This document shows positions 47,219-60,004 of a stretch of 64,000 nt of DNA, piece by piece. Numbering within the stretch: the first letter of the stretch is position 1; every line of letters starts with the position of its first letter. A model generated the notes under the pieces. It searched no databases, was not told where the DNA came from, and saw only the letters and a list, made by a program, of their open reading frames with translations. A program made the translations under genes and the position numbers. This DNA is from Paguma larvata (taxonomy: Eukaryota; Chordata; Mammalia; Carnivora; Viverridae), in contig CM057834.1 of the NCBI GenBank assembly GCA_030068075.1, positions 95,187,119-95,251,118 on the forward strand, written 5' to 3'.

Positions 47219-48120
47219 CCATGATTCTTATACAAATACATGGTGGGCATATATCAAAGATTGATTTAATTCATTAATAAAGAAACCTGAAGGATGCTAG
47301 AAGTGGTTCAGAAAATAAAAGATGTGAGAGAATGTTATATATGGTCAGTGAAGGAAAGAAAAATAGTTAAATACAAAATTGTTTAATGTTGAGCAAAGCA
47401 ATAAATCTATAACAGAGCCATTATTTTTATTGGATAGAAACCGTTAACATTTCTACTAGAGAAACATTATTTACATTAATCTTCTATAATTAACACCTAG
47501 GCCTTTATAGACCCAAGGTTTTATTCAGTAATCTATAATTAATTTTTAAAAAAGTAGTGTTTCTGTAGAAAAATCATAGATTTGTAAGCAGGTTTATTAG
47601 CCAGTTCTTTAGTATGAGAGGGCAATCAGTATTCTTTTCCCTTAATTTCACATTTTGGATAATTTTTCTTACTAATCCCTATCTATAATCTGTAATGTCC
47701 AGTAATGTCCAATGAAGTGTTTGGTAACACACTTCTTAGGCACCGAATTTTCCAAGAAGATGTAGAGCTGAAGGAGCCTACCTTGTGTCTTGAAAACTGA
47801 ACCCTAGTGAAGAGAAACTTGCCCGACTCCTGGTCCTACAGCCCTCCCTGACTGCACAGTGCCACGTGCCCTAAGCTTGTGCTCTCCGTGTTTCTTTGTT
47901 TGCTCATGATTGATGCAGTGGTTTCCCACTGGGGTTGCACAGGTCACTGGTTGTGACTGAGGGACCCCGTTGAGGAAAGAGGTAAGACAAGGAGGATGAC
48001 AAGGACGGAAACCTTTTCTTCACCCATGCTTTCGATTGAGAAACTGATATTATATTCACATTTACCTTTGATGGAAACATGTTCCTTTATATCAGAAACT
48101 ATCTTTGGAAATCCTTAGAC
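47219..48120. other. No gene or clear repeat seen
   Basis: AT-rich and unassigned. A 10-bp tandem duplication (GTAATGTCCA) is at 47692-47711. The sequence near 47916-47960 (GCAGTGGTTTCCCACTGGGG) faintly recalls a hAT element end but is too short to assign. Confidence 0.3.
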
Positions 48121-48130
48121 TTAAAAGCCA

Positions 48131-48351
48131 GGGGAGGCTGGGTGGCTTAGTCGGTTAAGTGTCCGACTTGGGCTCAGGTCATGATCTCATGGTTGGTGGG
48201 TTTGAGCTCCATGTTGGGTTCTGTGCTGACAGCTCAGAGCCTGGAGCCTGCTTTAGATTCTGTGTCTCCCTCTCTTTTTGCCCCTCCCCTGCTCACACCC
48301 TTTCTCTCTCTCTCTCAAAAATAAATAAACATTAAAAAAATTTTAAAAAAA
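48131..48351 (+). mobile_element. CAN-SINE, felid type
   Basis: GGGGAGGCTGGGTGGCTTAG head, GGGTTTGAGCTCC B-box-like segment, GCTGACAGCTCAGAGCCTGG middle, (TC)n, AAATAAATAAAC tail. Flanks AAAAGCCA and GAAAGGCCA suggest an imperfect TSD. Confidence 0.93.
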
Positions 48352-48360
48352 GAAAGGCCA

Positions 48361-49780
48361 TATAACACTGCAAATAGTTCTCTAAAAAATTTGCCAATTA
48401 AAGAAATAATAAAGTGTTCGGATAACAAGCAAAAAGAAATTAAACAAAAATCAGGTGTTTTCTAAATGTCGGTAAGCCAGGATACTGTGTAATAACCCGC
48501 TAGTTCTTCGGACCAGTAGAATCCCCTTCTAAAAAAGACTTTCAACCCTTGCCTTGAAAATAATTTATGAGCAGAATCAGCATTAATACTTTACAGGTCA
48601 TTCGTACATTTATTTGCCCATTGAAGATCAGCTGCCTTATTTTGCTGAGTTTGTTCAACTCTGGTATCTATCTCTTCATTCTGCAATGTCTTCTCATTGA
48701 ATATTATTATATATGCTGTGAGTAGAGAGTGCATTATAAAAATAAGGCACTTTAACCCAATAGTAAAAAAAAAAAAAAGTTTACACAAATGTGTATTGCT
48801 GTTACAGTAATCCCTGTATTTTCTAAGTAGTACTGGGAATTTCTCAGCTAACTGAAAATTCACCCTCATAAGCCCTTTAAAAATATACCTTCCAGAAGTG
48901 AGCATTGTCTCTCCTGTGTAGCCAGCTCTAGCTGAGTGTAGAAATGTGTTTCTAAATGTTTCTGTGTTCTGGTGTGGTGCCATAATCTTGGGTTTGTCTT
49001 ATGTACTCTTTGACCTTCTTACATTCAACAAAGCATCTAGTAGTTGACCGAATGGCAGTTATGATGAAGCCTCTGTTGTCTGGATGACATCTCACAAGTT
49101 GAGAATACTATTTTAAAAATGCACCATAGAAGTAAAAAACAAACGTAAAGCAAATTTCAATAGCAAACGACTTGTATCAATATCTGTGTAACTTTCCTAG
49201 AAATGCTTTCTTATTATAGGTTAATCTTCAATTGTGTTTAGTATAATAGGTGAAGTTGCTGATGGTAGGATGGTCATCATGATGTTGGTATTAGCGCATT
49301 ATTTATCAATTTATTGCTAATTTATTTGACACTCAGGGACCATTTGACTAGCATCTGTAAGGCCCAAATCTAGATTTCAGGAATACAGGTAAAATAAAAC
49401 CAGTTTGTCTTAACATGTTTCAGTTATGAGAATAAAACCAGTTCGTGCAAATTCTTACACTACAGAGCAGAAAGTAATTTGTATAGTAATGGTGTTTCAG
49501 AGCCAGAAGAGCTCAAAACAAAATAGTTGTGGTCAAAATAGAGTTATAAAGGAGGTAGTTGTTGACGTAGGTCTTCAATGATAGGTACTGAAATTTTCTG
49601 GTTATAGCACATAGTGTGAGGAAATGCTTAAGTAAAAAACATAACATGATGAGGACTAAGTGGAGTAATGTAGTGTGGGCACATAATGCTTGTAGGTGAT
49701 GAGTGGATGATTGGGAGAAATAGACTTTGTACATACCACTGTTGATACTGAATCTTCCACTGAGTCGTTTCATTGTTTTT
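48361..49780. other. No gene or clear repeat seen
   Basis: AT-rich and unassigned. A 130-codon minus-strand frame (48591-48983) has no recognisable domain. Confidence 0.35.
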
Positions 49781-49797
49781 GTGTGTGTGTGTGTGTG
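49781..49797. repeat. (GT)n microsatellite at a SINE tail
   Basis: Eight to nine GT units abutting the T-run of the next minus-strand SINE. Confidence 0.9.
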
Positions 49798-50010
49798 TTT
49801 TTTAAATTTTTTTAGTGTTTATTTATTTTTGAGAGAGATAGAGTGTGAGCAGGGGAGGGGCAGAGAGAGAAGGAGACAAAGAATCTGAAGCAGGCTCCAG
49901 GCTCTGAGCTGTCAACACAGAGCCCGACGCGGGGCTCGAATTCAAGAACTTCGAGATCATGACCTGAGCCGAAGTCAGACGCCCAACCAACTGAGTCACC
50001 CAGGCACCCC
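49798..50010 (-). mobile_element. CAN-SINE, near-consensus
   Basis: Full minus-strand copy: reversed head CTGAGTCACCCAGGCACCCC at the right end, CGGGGCTCGAATTC B-box-like region, felid middle, (TC)n and A tail. T/G-rich flanks make the TSD ambiguous. Confidence 0.94.
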
Positions 50011-51446
50011 TGTTTTGTTGTTTTTAATTCACACTTGAGGCAGTAAGCACAGCAATGCCAGTGAAGACTTTTGAATATTTATATAAACAGTTTGAGAATA
50101 TTTTATATGACCTATTTTAGAATATTTTTCTGTTGTTCTATGGACTTCGTTGAAATAGTGTGAAACTAGAGTTTGAGTGCCTAATTAGGATGAATTAATA
50201 ACACAGTAGAGAGTAATGGTGTTGAAAGGGTCTGGCTTGGAATGATAGAGGTGGGCAAAGTGTGCCTTGACCTTTCTTATTAACTGTGTTATTGGGGCAC
50301 TGTACATCTTTAAAAAAAACCCTGATTTAGGTTTCCTTGATGTATGGAGCCCTCATTTTTCTGAGGTGACCCATTTAAAGCTGTCATCTGGAGGAGAAAG
50401 TCAGTCTGCTGCCAAGTGCATTTGTTATTACACAGGTATACCAGATGTCTAGGTTTGAGGGCACATGCAGAGCAAAGGGATGGTGTACTCCAACTCTGTC
50501 TCTTACAGTAACCTAGGAGTATTGTGTCATCAATGTCAAGTTTTCTAAACAATTAAAATAATTTTTAACTGTGCTAGGGGCCAGAAGGGTGAAACCTAGC
50601 TCAGAAGACAGTTAATATCTGCTTTCCCCCCAGCATATCTGGGAAAACAGAAAAGCATGGAGTTGGGAGGGGGGTGCTTTATTTAGAGAATACTGACACT
50701 GTGACAGAGTTCAGTTCCCTGTTCTCAGAAATATCATTACGATAATGCATTTCATATTATCATTGAGCATCAGTCCATGATTTTAAAAAGGGGTGGCCTG
50801 AGAGTCCACCTAATACCTGGGATTTATAGATGAAAAGTTTGACAAAAATCCTAAAATGATTACATAATATAATGACTCATTCAACTTCAGTGAACATTCA
50901 AAAGTTCTAGAACCTGGTCTGCTGTCCTAATAACCAAACATATCCTCTTGGTATTGTTTTTAATCATACATTCTGTATAGACATTGAAAAGGGATGAGTA
51001 AATTTTTGAGTATTAATGCTCATAGCTCTTTTGTTGTTTTTGTTTTTTAGCCAATTCTTTGTATGACCTGTTTTCCAGACCACTGCAATCCTGACCAAGA
51101 TAAGATGGAATAGGGCTATTGTTGCCCTTGGATATTTTATTTCTAATACTTATTGATAATAATTCATTCTGAGGTCAAAGTAGTATTGTTGTGTGTCTCA
51201 CTTCCCATTTGAACCCTAGCTCACAATGAACTAGGATCAGGAATAACTTCATTGCTTTTCCAACTCAGCAAAAACATATATGTCCCTCCTCCTACTGGTT
51301 TAATTAACTTTTGAACTTGAGTTAAGAAATTTATACTTCTATTTACCCAACTTGATCTTGTTATATTTTGCTTCTCTTTGTGTTTTTTTCACCTTCAAGT
51401 ATTGTTTTAAGCATACAATATTTTGTTATCCCCCCAAGCTTCATAC
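50011..51446. other. No gene or clear repeat seen
   Basis: AT-rich, unassigned sequence; no recognisable frame or element. Confidence 0.35.
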
Positions 51447-51459
51447 CCCTTGAATATTT

Positions 51460-51663
51460 AAAAAAATTTTTAATATTTATTTTTGAGAGCGAGAGATAGA
51501 GCTTGAGTAGGGGAGGGGCAGAGAGAAGGGAAACAGAATCTGAAGCAGGCTCCAGGCTCTGAGCTATCAGCACAGAGCTGGATGCAGGGCTTGAACTCTC
51601 GAACCATGAGATGTCTGAGGTGAAGTCAGACACTTAATTGACCATGCCATCCAGGTGCTCTAG
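51460..51663 (-). mobile_element. CAN-SINE with exact TSD
   Basis: Minus-strand copy with a degraded head (GACCATGCCATCCAGGTGCTCTAG in plus reading) and a small deletion near the A-box side (ATGAGATGTCTGAGG). CCCTTGAATATTT is an exact 13-bp TSD (51447-51459 and 51664-51676). Confidence 0.93.
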
Positions 51664-51676
51664 CCCTTGAATATTT

Positions 51677-54600
51677 GATAGCAGTATCTTATTTCCCTTC
51701 ATCAAGCATAGATGAATTTTCAACCTATAAAAACTTCAGGAAAAACTCCCCAACAGAGTTGACATCAGTAGATTAATGGATACATTTGAGTATGGCTGTG
51801 CAACCCTATTTTCTCTTCTTGCTTCTCTTCTTATTTTTGTACTGAGGTTAATATTTTAAAATCCCCTTATTTATATGTGGAAGACTCTATATGCTTTTGA
51901 CCACTTCAGCTACCCTTTCTGTCCTTCCAAAATTCTATTCTTTCCTAATGTTTGGTGACCACAATTACAAATAGAATACCATTGGAACACCGTCTTTTAC
52001 TACAGGGAAATAAAGCTTCCCATTCCTTTCCCCGCCTCTGGATTTATGGTGGGAACTCAGCAATAATAATCTACAACCACTCCTAGATCTCTCCTCAGTT
52101 GTAACAAACCCCCTATTCCACAAATACGCGTCTGGACACTCTACTGCCCCTTAGAAAATAACCATAAATTGATCATGTTAAAGCCAACTTTCCAGTTCTC
52201 CCCATCTATCTTATTGCAAAATCTTCTCACTGGCCTAGATTTTCACTGTGTAGAAGCGCTTAGCGTTATCTATAAACATAGAAGTTGTACGTTTTCTCTA
52301 TTTCTTTATTAACATAAATATCCAATAAAATCTCTGGAGGATTCTTTTGTTAACATATTTTCATCATTAAAACACACAATAAACTACTGTTTTATCCATA
52401 GCAAAATATTTAAAATAATCATATTGAGATGTGAATATAATATTTGTGGAAGTTTGCCAAAATATTTTTTCTCAAATTGGAAAACATTCAGATAAAAGAC
52501 TCTTCCTGAGCCTTATGTATATTTTTCTAATCAAAGAGTTTTATTATATTTATCAGACATTCTGGTGATGGTCACTTTGCATGTTTCTAATTAATATTTG
52601 ATGTATGTATTTGGCGTTCAATAATTCTACTCTTGATGACAGAATCTGTATCAGTTTTTATCTGTGAAATTGAGAACCATTAATCATAACTTGTAGTCAT
52701 TTGTAGAGACAGTTCAAACAAACTTATCAGATGCCTGACTGTTGTAGTGCAGGGTATTGGGTTCAATGCCTTGTGATAAACTTTTGCATAAAGGAATGAA
52801 AGTGTTCAGATAGTTGTCATTTTATCTTACTTCTGGGGTATTAAAAGAGAAAATAGATTGATATGAACAAGGGGAAGGCATCTGATATTTTCAACCAACT
52901 TCATACTTGTTTTTCTTCCTTGACATATGTGAACATTTGTTTAGAAATTTTATATCATTTTGAGGCAAAAAAGAACAAATCCACTCTGAGATGCAGATTT
53001 TGATAGTTCCATGGGGACAATTAAGACACTCAGCATAAGTGTGTATGTATATGTATATATACATATATAAATATATACACATATATATTTTTTAATTTAA
53101 ACTTATTTTAAGATATTTATAGGTTCACTTTCATGTGTAAGAAATAATATGTACAGATTCCATGTCCCCATCAGTGGCTAGAAGTAAAATAATTACATCA
53201 TGGTGAGGATTAAATTCAGAAATGAAAGCTAAACTGAATTTTCTAAGGATATTTTACTGATTGGTCTTGTTAAGTTTGGGAGAGAAAATTACTTCCGTGT
53301 GATAGAAGTGTTACATTTGGTAGAGGTTACACAAATCTATACAAGTGATGGAACCTGTATTTTCCTCTCATCCTCTCCAAAACACCAAAACAGTATGTAT
53401 AAATTTAGTTAAATCAGAAAAAAGTCTGTAGTTAATAATGTGGTGCCAGTGCCAATTTTTTTTTGGCTTTGGTGATTGTACTCGGATTACGTGAGAGGTC
53501 GTCATCAGGGACACAGGGGAAGAGTACACGGGAACTCTGTACTATGTTAGCAACCACATGTGAGTCTAGAATTATTTCAAAATTTAAAAAAAAAAGGCAA
53601 AAAAGGGCAAACTTTTACGCTGCCATGTGATTTAAGCTCCTGAGTTTCTCATTCTGCATGTGTGTACATGTATATGTCTCTGATAGCTCTATGTATATGC
53701 TTATTTGACACCATCGGGTTTTATGTCGAGAAAGTCTAAGTGTATTTACGGTGCTTGGAGATTCTCGATGGATATAAAATTGAAGATAGGATCCGAAGCT
53801 ATACATGAAAGTGTTATAATGCATAAGTGTTTATGTGAAACATAAATAGATAATTTCTGTGTAGGAAAAAAAAATGATAGTGGAATACTAATATCAAAAC
53901 TATATAAATACAATGACAGAGCCCAAAGTCTGATTTTATGTTGGCTTATTAAAGGAACAGAATATTACTGAATCTAAATCACTTTGAAAACTGCACTACG
54001 TGTGTCATAGGCTTGCTTCATTGATTTAATCCTTTGATAAGATTCATAGTGTTTTAGATTTTTATTCACATATATTTTTATATATTTATATAATTCCACA
54101 AGTATTTTTTTCATACAATAATGTTAAATATGGAAATTAACACATAGTTTCAAATATTTGGTTCGTTCTTATGTCTGCTTTCCATCAGAGGTTTGCTTTG
54201 ACTTTTTATGTCTTCCAGGTTGCTTCCCTGTTATCTTTCCCCTAGATAGTAACAGAGGATGTTTCTCAAAGACAAGTTGAGTAAGACAGACTTGAATAAC
54301 ACCATTTTATTCTCAAAGTAACCTAGTAGCTAGTAAGGCTCATTTTCATGTTTGATACTTACTCCAAAGGCCAGTTTCAAAATAAGCAGTCTGTTTTCTT
54401 GCCCCCAGAATCTCTGTTGGTATATAATTGGCTAACAAAACCCATTGCTTATTAGCTTTGTCTCAGCAATTAGCAAAAAAATCCATAAAAGCAGTGCAAA
54501 GCTGCACCTCTCACACCTCAGCGTGCGCGGGAGGAAAACAGAGCGAAACTTGCCCTGGTCTCATTTTGCTGTTGCCCAGCTTTAAATCACAGGACTTGTT

Positions 54601-55175
54601 TGTCTTCAGCGTTCCCTTTCTTCTCCATCCTCCCTCCCAGCCTCTTAGCAGAGGAAAATGTGTGCAGAAGTTGGAGTGGTGGTCCTCTCTTTGATGTTTT
54701 AAATTATTCAGTTCAGAAAGCAAATAAAATTTTCATATGCACAAGGGAGTACAGTGAATCTCCAGGAAGAGTCATCACATTCCACCAGAAATGGATCATC
54801 TTTCATTATAAAAGAAAGCATTAAAGATGGAAACTGCAGTATAGATTTTCTCTAAATCAGGAGCTATAACCAGCTATTGGTCTCAGGTTCTAACTAAAAA
54901 CAACCTATGGTTGCATATGCACGACACTAATATAACAAACATTATTTGTTCAGCAAAGTCAATTCTGTTAATTTGTTGAAAAGAATCTGTTAAGTGAATC
55001 ATTTAGCATTCTATAAACAAAACAAAGGGCGATAATTGTACAAATTATTCTTTTCAATTTATTGAGTTGGCAATGTGTGAACAAAGGCATCCTGTGTCTG
55101 TACTTTGGGTTAAGTAATTAGGTTCTCACAGGAGGAGATTTTAATTTAGAAAGATCCTTCTTCACATAGTATATA
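51677..55175. other. No gene or strong repeat seen
   Basis: AT-rich, unassigned. A (TA/TG)n tract is at 53041-53089. Frames of up to 88 codons near 54.43-54.82 kb overlap on both strands with no recognisable features. Confidence 0.35.
53041..53089. repeat. (TA/TG/CA)n alternating tract
   Basis: Alternating purine-pyrimidine run, partly self-complementary (TATATACATATATA), about 49 bp. Confidence 0.9.
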
Positions 55176-55179
55176 AAGT

Positions 55180-55790
55180 AAATTGAAGGAGGAGACTGGA
55201 AGCAGGGAGAGTATTTCTGCAGGAATATTCAGGGGAAGATGAGGGTTTGAAAAAGCACGGTGGCCACATGAGTGGGGAAGCCATAACTGGAGAGACAGGA
55301 CCACTGGATATTTTGGATGAGTAAGGAAGAGAAGCGGTAGATGAGACAGAAGATTATGGGCTGGGGGATAAGGAGGATGGCAGTGTCAGCAAACAGTATT
55401 AGGGGAAAAGAGGAAATGGGACAGGTATGGTGGTAAAAAGGCAAAGACTTTGTCAACTTGGAATATCTTCCAGCTATCCGAATAAAGAAGTCACACAGAC
55501 AGCTGGAAATTCTGGCCTAGATTTCAAAATCAAGTTTAGGACTGGCGATATAGATAGGGAAATCTATTCTCTAATGTTTGTATTAGAATGAAACCTCCTA
55601 GAAGAGAGAGAAATTGAGAGGAAGAAATCAGAGACATTGGAGAATAGAAGTGATTCTTGTCCCAGAATCAAAATGAGATCACAGTCTTGCAAAGAAGATA
55701 CTCTAAGGATGCCAAGTGCTCCAGAGGGTCAGAACTAAGAAGCCTTGGATTTCATTGTAGTGACACAGGAAACTATGTATCTATAGGAGA
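55180..55790 (-). mobile_element. L2 LINE fragment, antisense
   Basis: Plus strand reads as reversed L2: 'GACTGGAAGCAGGGAGAG', 'GGACCACTGGATATTTTGGATG', then 'AAGAAGTCACACAGACAGCTGGAAATTCTGG' and 'ACTGGCGATATAGATAGGGAAAT' in the order of the reversed L2 coding region. Diverged but collinear. The 75-codon minus frame here may be its decayed translation. Confidence 0.5.
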
Positions 55791-55991
55791 ATAAGGAAAG
55801 AATGGGCAATGAGACTCAAACCCTTGGAAGCCTCCTTTTCAAGTTGCCTCTTAAAGAAGTTGGGGAGGTGAATAAAGAAAGATAGAAGATTATAACTATA
55901 AGCAAGGAGGATTATAAGAAGTACTTTTTTTTCTTCCATGACTTCTTTTTCCCTTTTAAATCATGACATGTGGTTTGTTTCATTTAAAGTC

Positions 55992-56172
55992 ATGGGGTGC
56001 TTGGGTGGCTTAGTCAATTGAGCATCCAACTCTTGATTTTGGCTCAGATCATGATCCCAGGTTTGTGGGATTGAGCCCCACATCAGGCTTTGTACTGAGA
56101 GTGGAGTCTACTTAGGATTCTCTCTCTGCCCTCCCCGCCACCCCCGCTTTCTCTCTCTCTCAGGAAAAAAAA
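55992..56172 (+). mobile_element. CAN-SINE, older middle
   Basis: GGGGTGCTTGGGTGGCTTAG head, 'CATGATCCCAGGTTTGTGGG' and 'CTGAGAGTGGAGTCTACTTAGG' of the older subtype, (TC)n, short A tail. TSD TAAAGTC at 55985-55991 and 56173-56179. Confidence 0.9.
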
Positions 56173-56339
56173 TAAAGTCGAGGCAGAAACAATTTTTAGG
56201 AAAGAATTAGAACACAAAGGCACTTATGGAAACATGGCTAATGGAAAATAGGGAAGATGAAGAAGAAAGAAAATAGTCAAAGTAGGCCTTGCCCCTCGAT
56301 GTATCATAGAAGGAAGTCAGTTGAACAGTGGACTCTGGA

Positions 56340-56610
56340 AGTTCTACACACTGTTAATCTGTTTATCAGTTGATAGGTATTTGTGATATTTCTAGATTGG
56401 GGTGGTTATGAATAAAGCTCTCATAAAAACTCACATTCAGACTTCCATGTGAAGATAGATTTTCACTTTTCTTGAGTAGCGGGATTGCTGGGCGTGTTTA
56501 AGAATCTGCCAGAGGGTTTTCCCCTGGCTGTACCATGTTAAATTTTACCAGCAACGGATTAGAGTTTGCCTGCACAGCATTGTCGTCAGCACTTGGTACT
56601 TCCGGAGCTT
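56340..56610 (-). mobile_element. L1 3' UTR fragment, antisense
   Basis: 'GGTTATGAATAAAGCTCTCATAAAAACTCACATTCA', 'GTAGCGGGATTGCTGGGCG' and 'GCACTTGGTACTTCC' follow the reversed L1 order (ttatgaataaagctgctatgaacattc...gtggaattgctgggtc...caacacttggta). Old and degraded. Confidence 0.6.
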
Positions 56611-57025
56611 TGTGTTTCCTGTTATTATTTACGAGTTTCATATTCACGTCATATCACGAGTTTCATATTCAGTTTCCTTTGCCCCATAAAATCCAAAGGG
56701 CTGATGCAGACTGGCCTGTGTTTTTGTTGCGCACGCAGGAGATTTGGAACACAGCTAAGGAAATGGAAGCTTCAGAAACCTCGCTCCTTTAGGAGTGGCA
56801 GGCAAACCCACCTGACCTTTGTCCCAGAAGAGATGTTTTCTTTATTGTATGGACTGTACACAAACCTGCCCTCTTCTCCAGAGGGAACAATAGATCTACC
56901 TCCCCAGCCACTTGGTGTACAAACCCCCCACCCCCTTAGAATAGTCCAGCACAAAAGCTGTTCACAAGATGCACAAAAACATGTGGGTTCCATGAGGAAC
57001 TCTCTCCCAGTGGTGGGAAGGTTTT
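56611..57025. other. Unassigned; contains the longest frame of the window
   Basis: Plus frame 56566-57027 has 153 codons, the longest in the window, and begins inside the L1 fragment. I recognise no domain, and it is rich in Arg, Ser, Cys and Pro, as expected of chance translation. Probably not a gene. Confidence 0.3.
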
Positions 57026-57029
57026 GAAT

Positions 57030-57535
57030 TGTCGATTTAACTTCTTTTTAATGGATTTATAGTCCTTCTTAAGTCATTTTTGTTAGGTTATATTTTTCTG
57101 ATGTAGTGACCATTTCATTTTAATTTCAGTCTGGCATAAGGCTTGTTCCTTGTTTTGTGTGTTTTTTCTTCTCATGGCATTCTGGTTTTATTTTTAATCT
57201 CTGTCCATATAATGTCCCCTCTTCACATATGATATTGATAATTTTGTATTGGGAGATCACTGTCACCACAGTATTTCCAATTTTACTTACTTGATAGAGA
57301 ATTCTCTTTTGACCCTCAATCTTTTTTATTCCCACTCTTCTTTTTTCTAGTATATTCTTTGAATTTATTCTGGTCTTTTCCCCTAACTTCTGAAGTTGTA
57401 AGTTTAAGTCATTATTTTTTACTTTTTTTTTTTTTTTTACTTTTCTGCTATACATAATCTTATAATTTTTCCCTCCAAATACTACTTTAGCTTCATGTCA
57501 CAAGTTTGGTATCTAGTATGTTTTTACAACTAATT
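57030..57535 (-). mobile_element. L1 ORF2 fragment, antisense
   Basis: 'TTCTGAAGTTGTAAGTTTAAGTCATT' and 'TTTCCCTCCAAATACTACTTTAGCTTCATGTCACAAGTTTGGTATC' correspond to reversed L1 ORF2 (tttagctgcatcccacaaattttgatatg). It may belong with 56340-56610 as one old element with an internal deletion. A SINE follows directly. Confidence 0.6.
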
Positions 57536-57549
57536 TGTTCTCAGTAGTT

Positions 57550-57785
57550 GTTTGTTTGTTGTTTGTTTGTTTGGTTTTTTTTTTGTTTTTATAATGTTTA
57601 TTTATTTTTGAGAGACAGAGCAAGAGTGGGGGAGGGGCAGAGAGAGAGGGAGACACAGAATCTGAAGCAGGCTCCAGGCTCTGAGCTGTCAGCACAGAGC
57701 CCGATGGGGCTCAAACCCAAGTACAGAAAGATCATGACCTGAGCCGAAGTCGGACGCTTAACCGACTGAGCCACCCAGGCGCCCC
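57550..57785 (-). mobile_element. CAN-SINE, near-consensus, in L1
   Basis: Full minus-strand copy, ending in the reversed head CTGAGCCACCCAGGCGCCCC. Its tail is (TTTG)n/T-rich. The TSD TGTTCTCAGTAGTT (57536-57549) recurs as TGTTCTCACTAGTT (57786-57799), one mismatch. Confidence 0.95.
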
Positions 57786-57810
57786 TGTTCTCACTAGTTT
57801 TCAACCACCA

Positions 57811-57865
57811 TTCTTTCTTTCTTTTTTTTCTTTTTCTTTTCTTTTCTTTCTTTTTTTTTTTTTTT
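57811..57865. repeat. (TTTC)n/T-rich pyrimidine tract
   Basis: About 55 bp of T and C only on the plus strand, just after the SINE's target site. Confidence 0.9.
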
Positions 57866-57869
57866 ACCA

Positions 57870-58296
57870 CAGTGGTGTTTGTTCCTGTGTAGCTGTTGTT
57901 CCAGTTTATTCAAGTTTACACAGCTAGATGGTGGCAGAAAATTAAGATTAAAGTTGTCTTTATTTCAGAGCTTATATGTTTGTTTTGATTACTATTTAGG
58001 GTAACTTAATTGCCCTGTCTTCTGAGAATGCAGTCTCTTGGATGCCAATTTTTAGACATCCACCGTGATTTGCTTCAAGGCCTAAAATGGGTTTTTTCCC
58101 ACAGATTTGTCAATCCACCCTTTGAAAAGTATATGCAGGGTTTCATAGCATTAAATTTCTGAACAATTTTGCCTATATCATTCTGTTTTTAGTAATTTAT
58201 CTGATAGTATCTATAAGTAAAAGATCGATGCTTGTATCTCATCATGAAGGTGGATTTATTAATAAATTCTTACTAACTTAATTAGTAGGAATGGCT
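57870..58296. other. No gene or clear repeat seen
   Basis: AT-rich spacer between two SINEs; nothing recognisable. Confidence 0.3.
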
Positions 58297-58308
58297 CTTC
58301 TAAAGAAT

Positions 58309-58504
58309 TTTTTTGAGAGAAGGAGAGCGTGAGCAAGAGCTTATGAGGAGGGGAGAGGGGTCTGAAGGAGAGAAAAATCCCAAAGAGGCTCCATGCTCAG
58401 TTCAGAGCTGGATGCAGGGCCCAATCCCACAACCCTGGGGTCATGACCTGAGCCAAAAATCTAGACTTGGATTCTCCACCAAGTGAACCACCCAGGTACC
58501 CCCA
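58309..58504 (-). mobile_element. CAN-SINE, older subtype
   Basis: Reversed head at the right (GAACCACCCAGGTACCCCC), 'CCCTGGGGTCATGACCTGAG' and the older middle (CATGCTCAGTTCAGAGC). TSD AAAGAAT at 58302-58308 and 58505-58511. More diverged than its neighbours. Confidence 0.9.
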
Positions 58505-58511
58505 AAAGAAT

Positions 58512-59635
58512 ATTTTCTATATACAGTTATTTAAAATAGGAAACATAGAAGGCATTCCCTTTTAATTATTTCCTATTAAGGTAGTGAAGGAAGACAGAAC
58601 GTTTTTAGAGTAGGGGAGCATAATGTGCTGTCTCTTCAGAGAAGATTCAGATCTTGGTTGAGCCATTCAGAGACAAAAAAAATGCAAACTAAACCTCCTA
58701 TAAATGAGCCATTGCTTACCTACTTATAAGAAAGTAGACATTCTCATGAGCTTTAATTTTGTTTGGCCAAGTTGAGAAACAGTCTTGATTAATATTAGTT
58801 GTGGCCAGCCTACCTCTGTATGGCAATGTGTTTTCTACAAAGTACATCTTTTTATCTCCTTTTATTCGACATATTATTTTTAATTCCTAAGAGTAAGTAG
58901 TCATCTCTGAAAGTAACAGTTATCCTAGCGAATGAGTATTTAAGCTGTGGATCTAAAATTCTGTCCTTAATTTAACTTGTTTTTTTGTTTCTTTATCATG
59001 TAAAATAAAACTAATAAATTTATCAGGTGATTGCTCTACTCATAGATCAGATAATACTGTCTGATCAACCACCTTAGACTGCTTTGATTGGAAATTTTCT
59101 TAAAATTACACATATTTTCATTAGACATGGCCATTACCTGTAGAATATGACATTTAAAAAAGAAAATAAAGGCACATAGGAAACAGAGTAAACAATTTTG
59201 AGCAGTTTACATGATCACTGACACCCTATGCCAAATATTAATCCTCCTTTTTGGATTATTGAAAAATAAAAAAAATTTCACATCAAAGTACTATTAACTT
59301 GGTTATTCTCATAAGATACAAAATGTAAGAATAGTCTGAGTTATCTTCCAAGTTTTATATCTACATGACTTTTACTTGAGTTTTCTCTATCTACATTTGA
59401 TAGAGAGATAGGATGATTTGCATGTGCTGAGAAAAAAAGAATAGTTCAATTTTTAGTGATTAGCATGTTTTAAAGTGTGCCTTTTAAAATTGCATACCTG
59501 GGCCTTGCAAAAATCATATTTCTTTAGCATTATATTGTAGTGGAATCCTTTAAATTAGGGTACAGCTTTGCTGAGATGAACAAGTAGCTGTAAGTGTACT
59601 ATATGACCACAGTAAGAAAGTCTTGGATAGCAGAT
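58512..59635. other. No gene or clear repeat seen
   Basis: AT-rich and unassigned. Confidence 0.35.
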
Positions 59636-59639
59636 TCCA

Positions 59640-59775
59640 GTAAAGAATTCAGATTTTATTTTTTACAAAAAAGGAATTTCTTCAAATTTCTGACGTGGGG
59701 CTTTGACATGATCAATAACATGTTCTATACCATATAGGAATAAGATTGAAAACAGGAGGGTAATCTGGGAAACCA
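59640..59775 (-). mobile_element. Possible L2 fragment, antisense
   Basis: 'TTCAGATTTTATTTTTTAC', 'GGGGCTTTGACATGATCAATAACATG' and 'AATAAGATTGAAAACAGGAGGG' are compatible with the reversed L2 segment 'tttggattttattctgag...agtgacatgatctgact'. Weak. Confidence 0.4.
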
Positions 59776-60004
59776 CATAATCTCTGAGGTGTGAAACAAT
59801 CAAGAGGACCTAATCCCTGCATAGATACAGAAATCAAAAGGAAACGATTATGTAAGGAACTGTAATTAGTATCTGATAAAGAAAAGCACAGGGGAAGGTA
59901 AAGATAATAGAACCCAAGATTTTAGGAAAACTAAGATGTTGGAAAATTAGGAGAATTCTAGACTGATGTCTGGAAAGAATAAAGACCTTCCTCTGCCATA
60001 TGGT

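Noticed and set aside
48591..48983. 130-codon minus-strand frame
   Set aside because: Includes a poly-Phe run from a T-run and has no recognisable domain.
56566..57027. 153-codon plus-strand frame, the longest in the window
   Set aside because: Starts inside an antisense L1 fragment, has no recognisable domain, and its composition looks like chance translation. No supporting splice or promoter signals.
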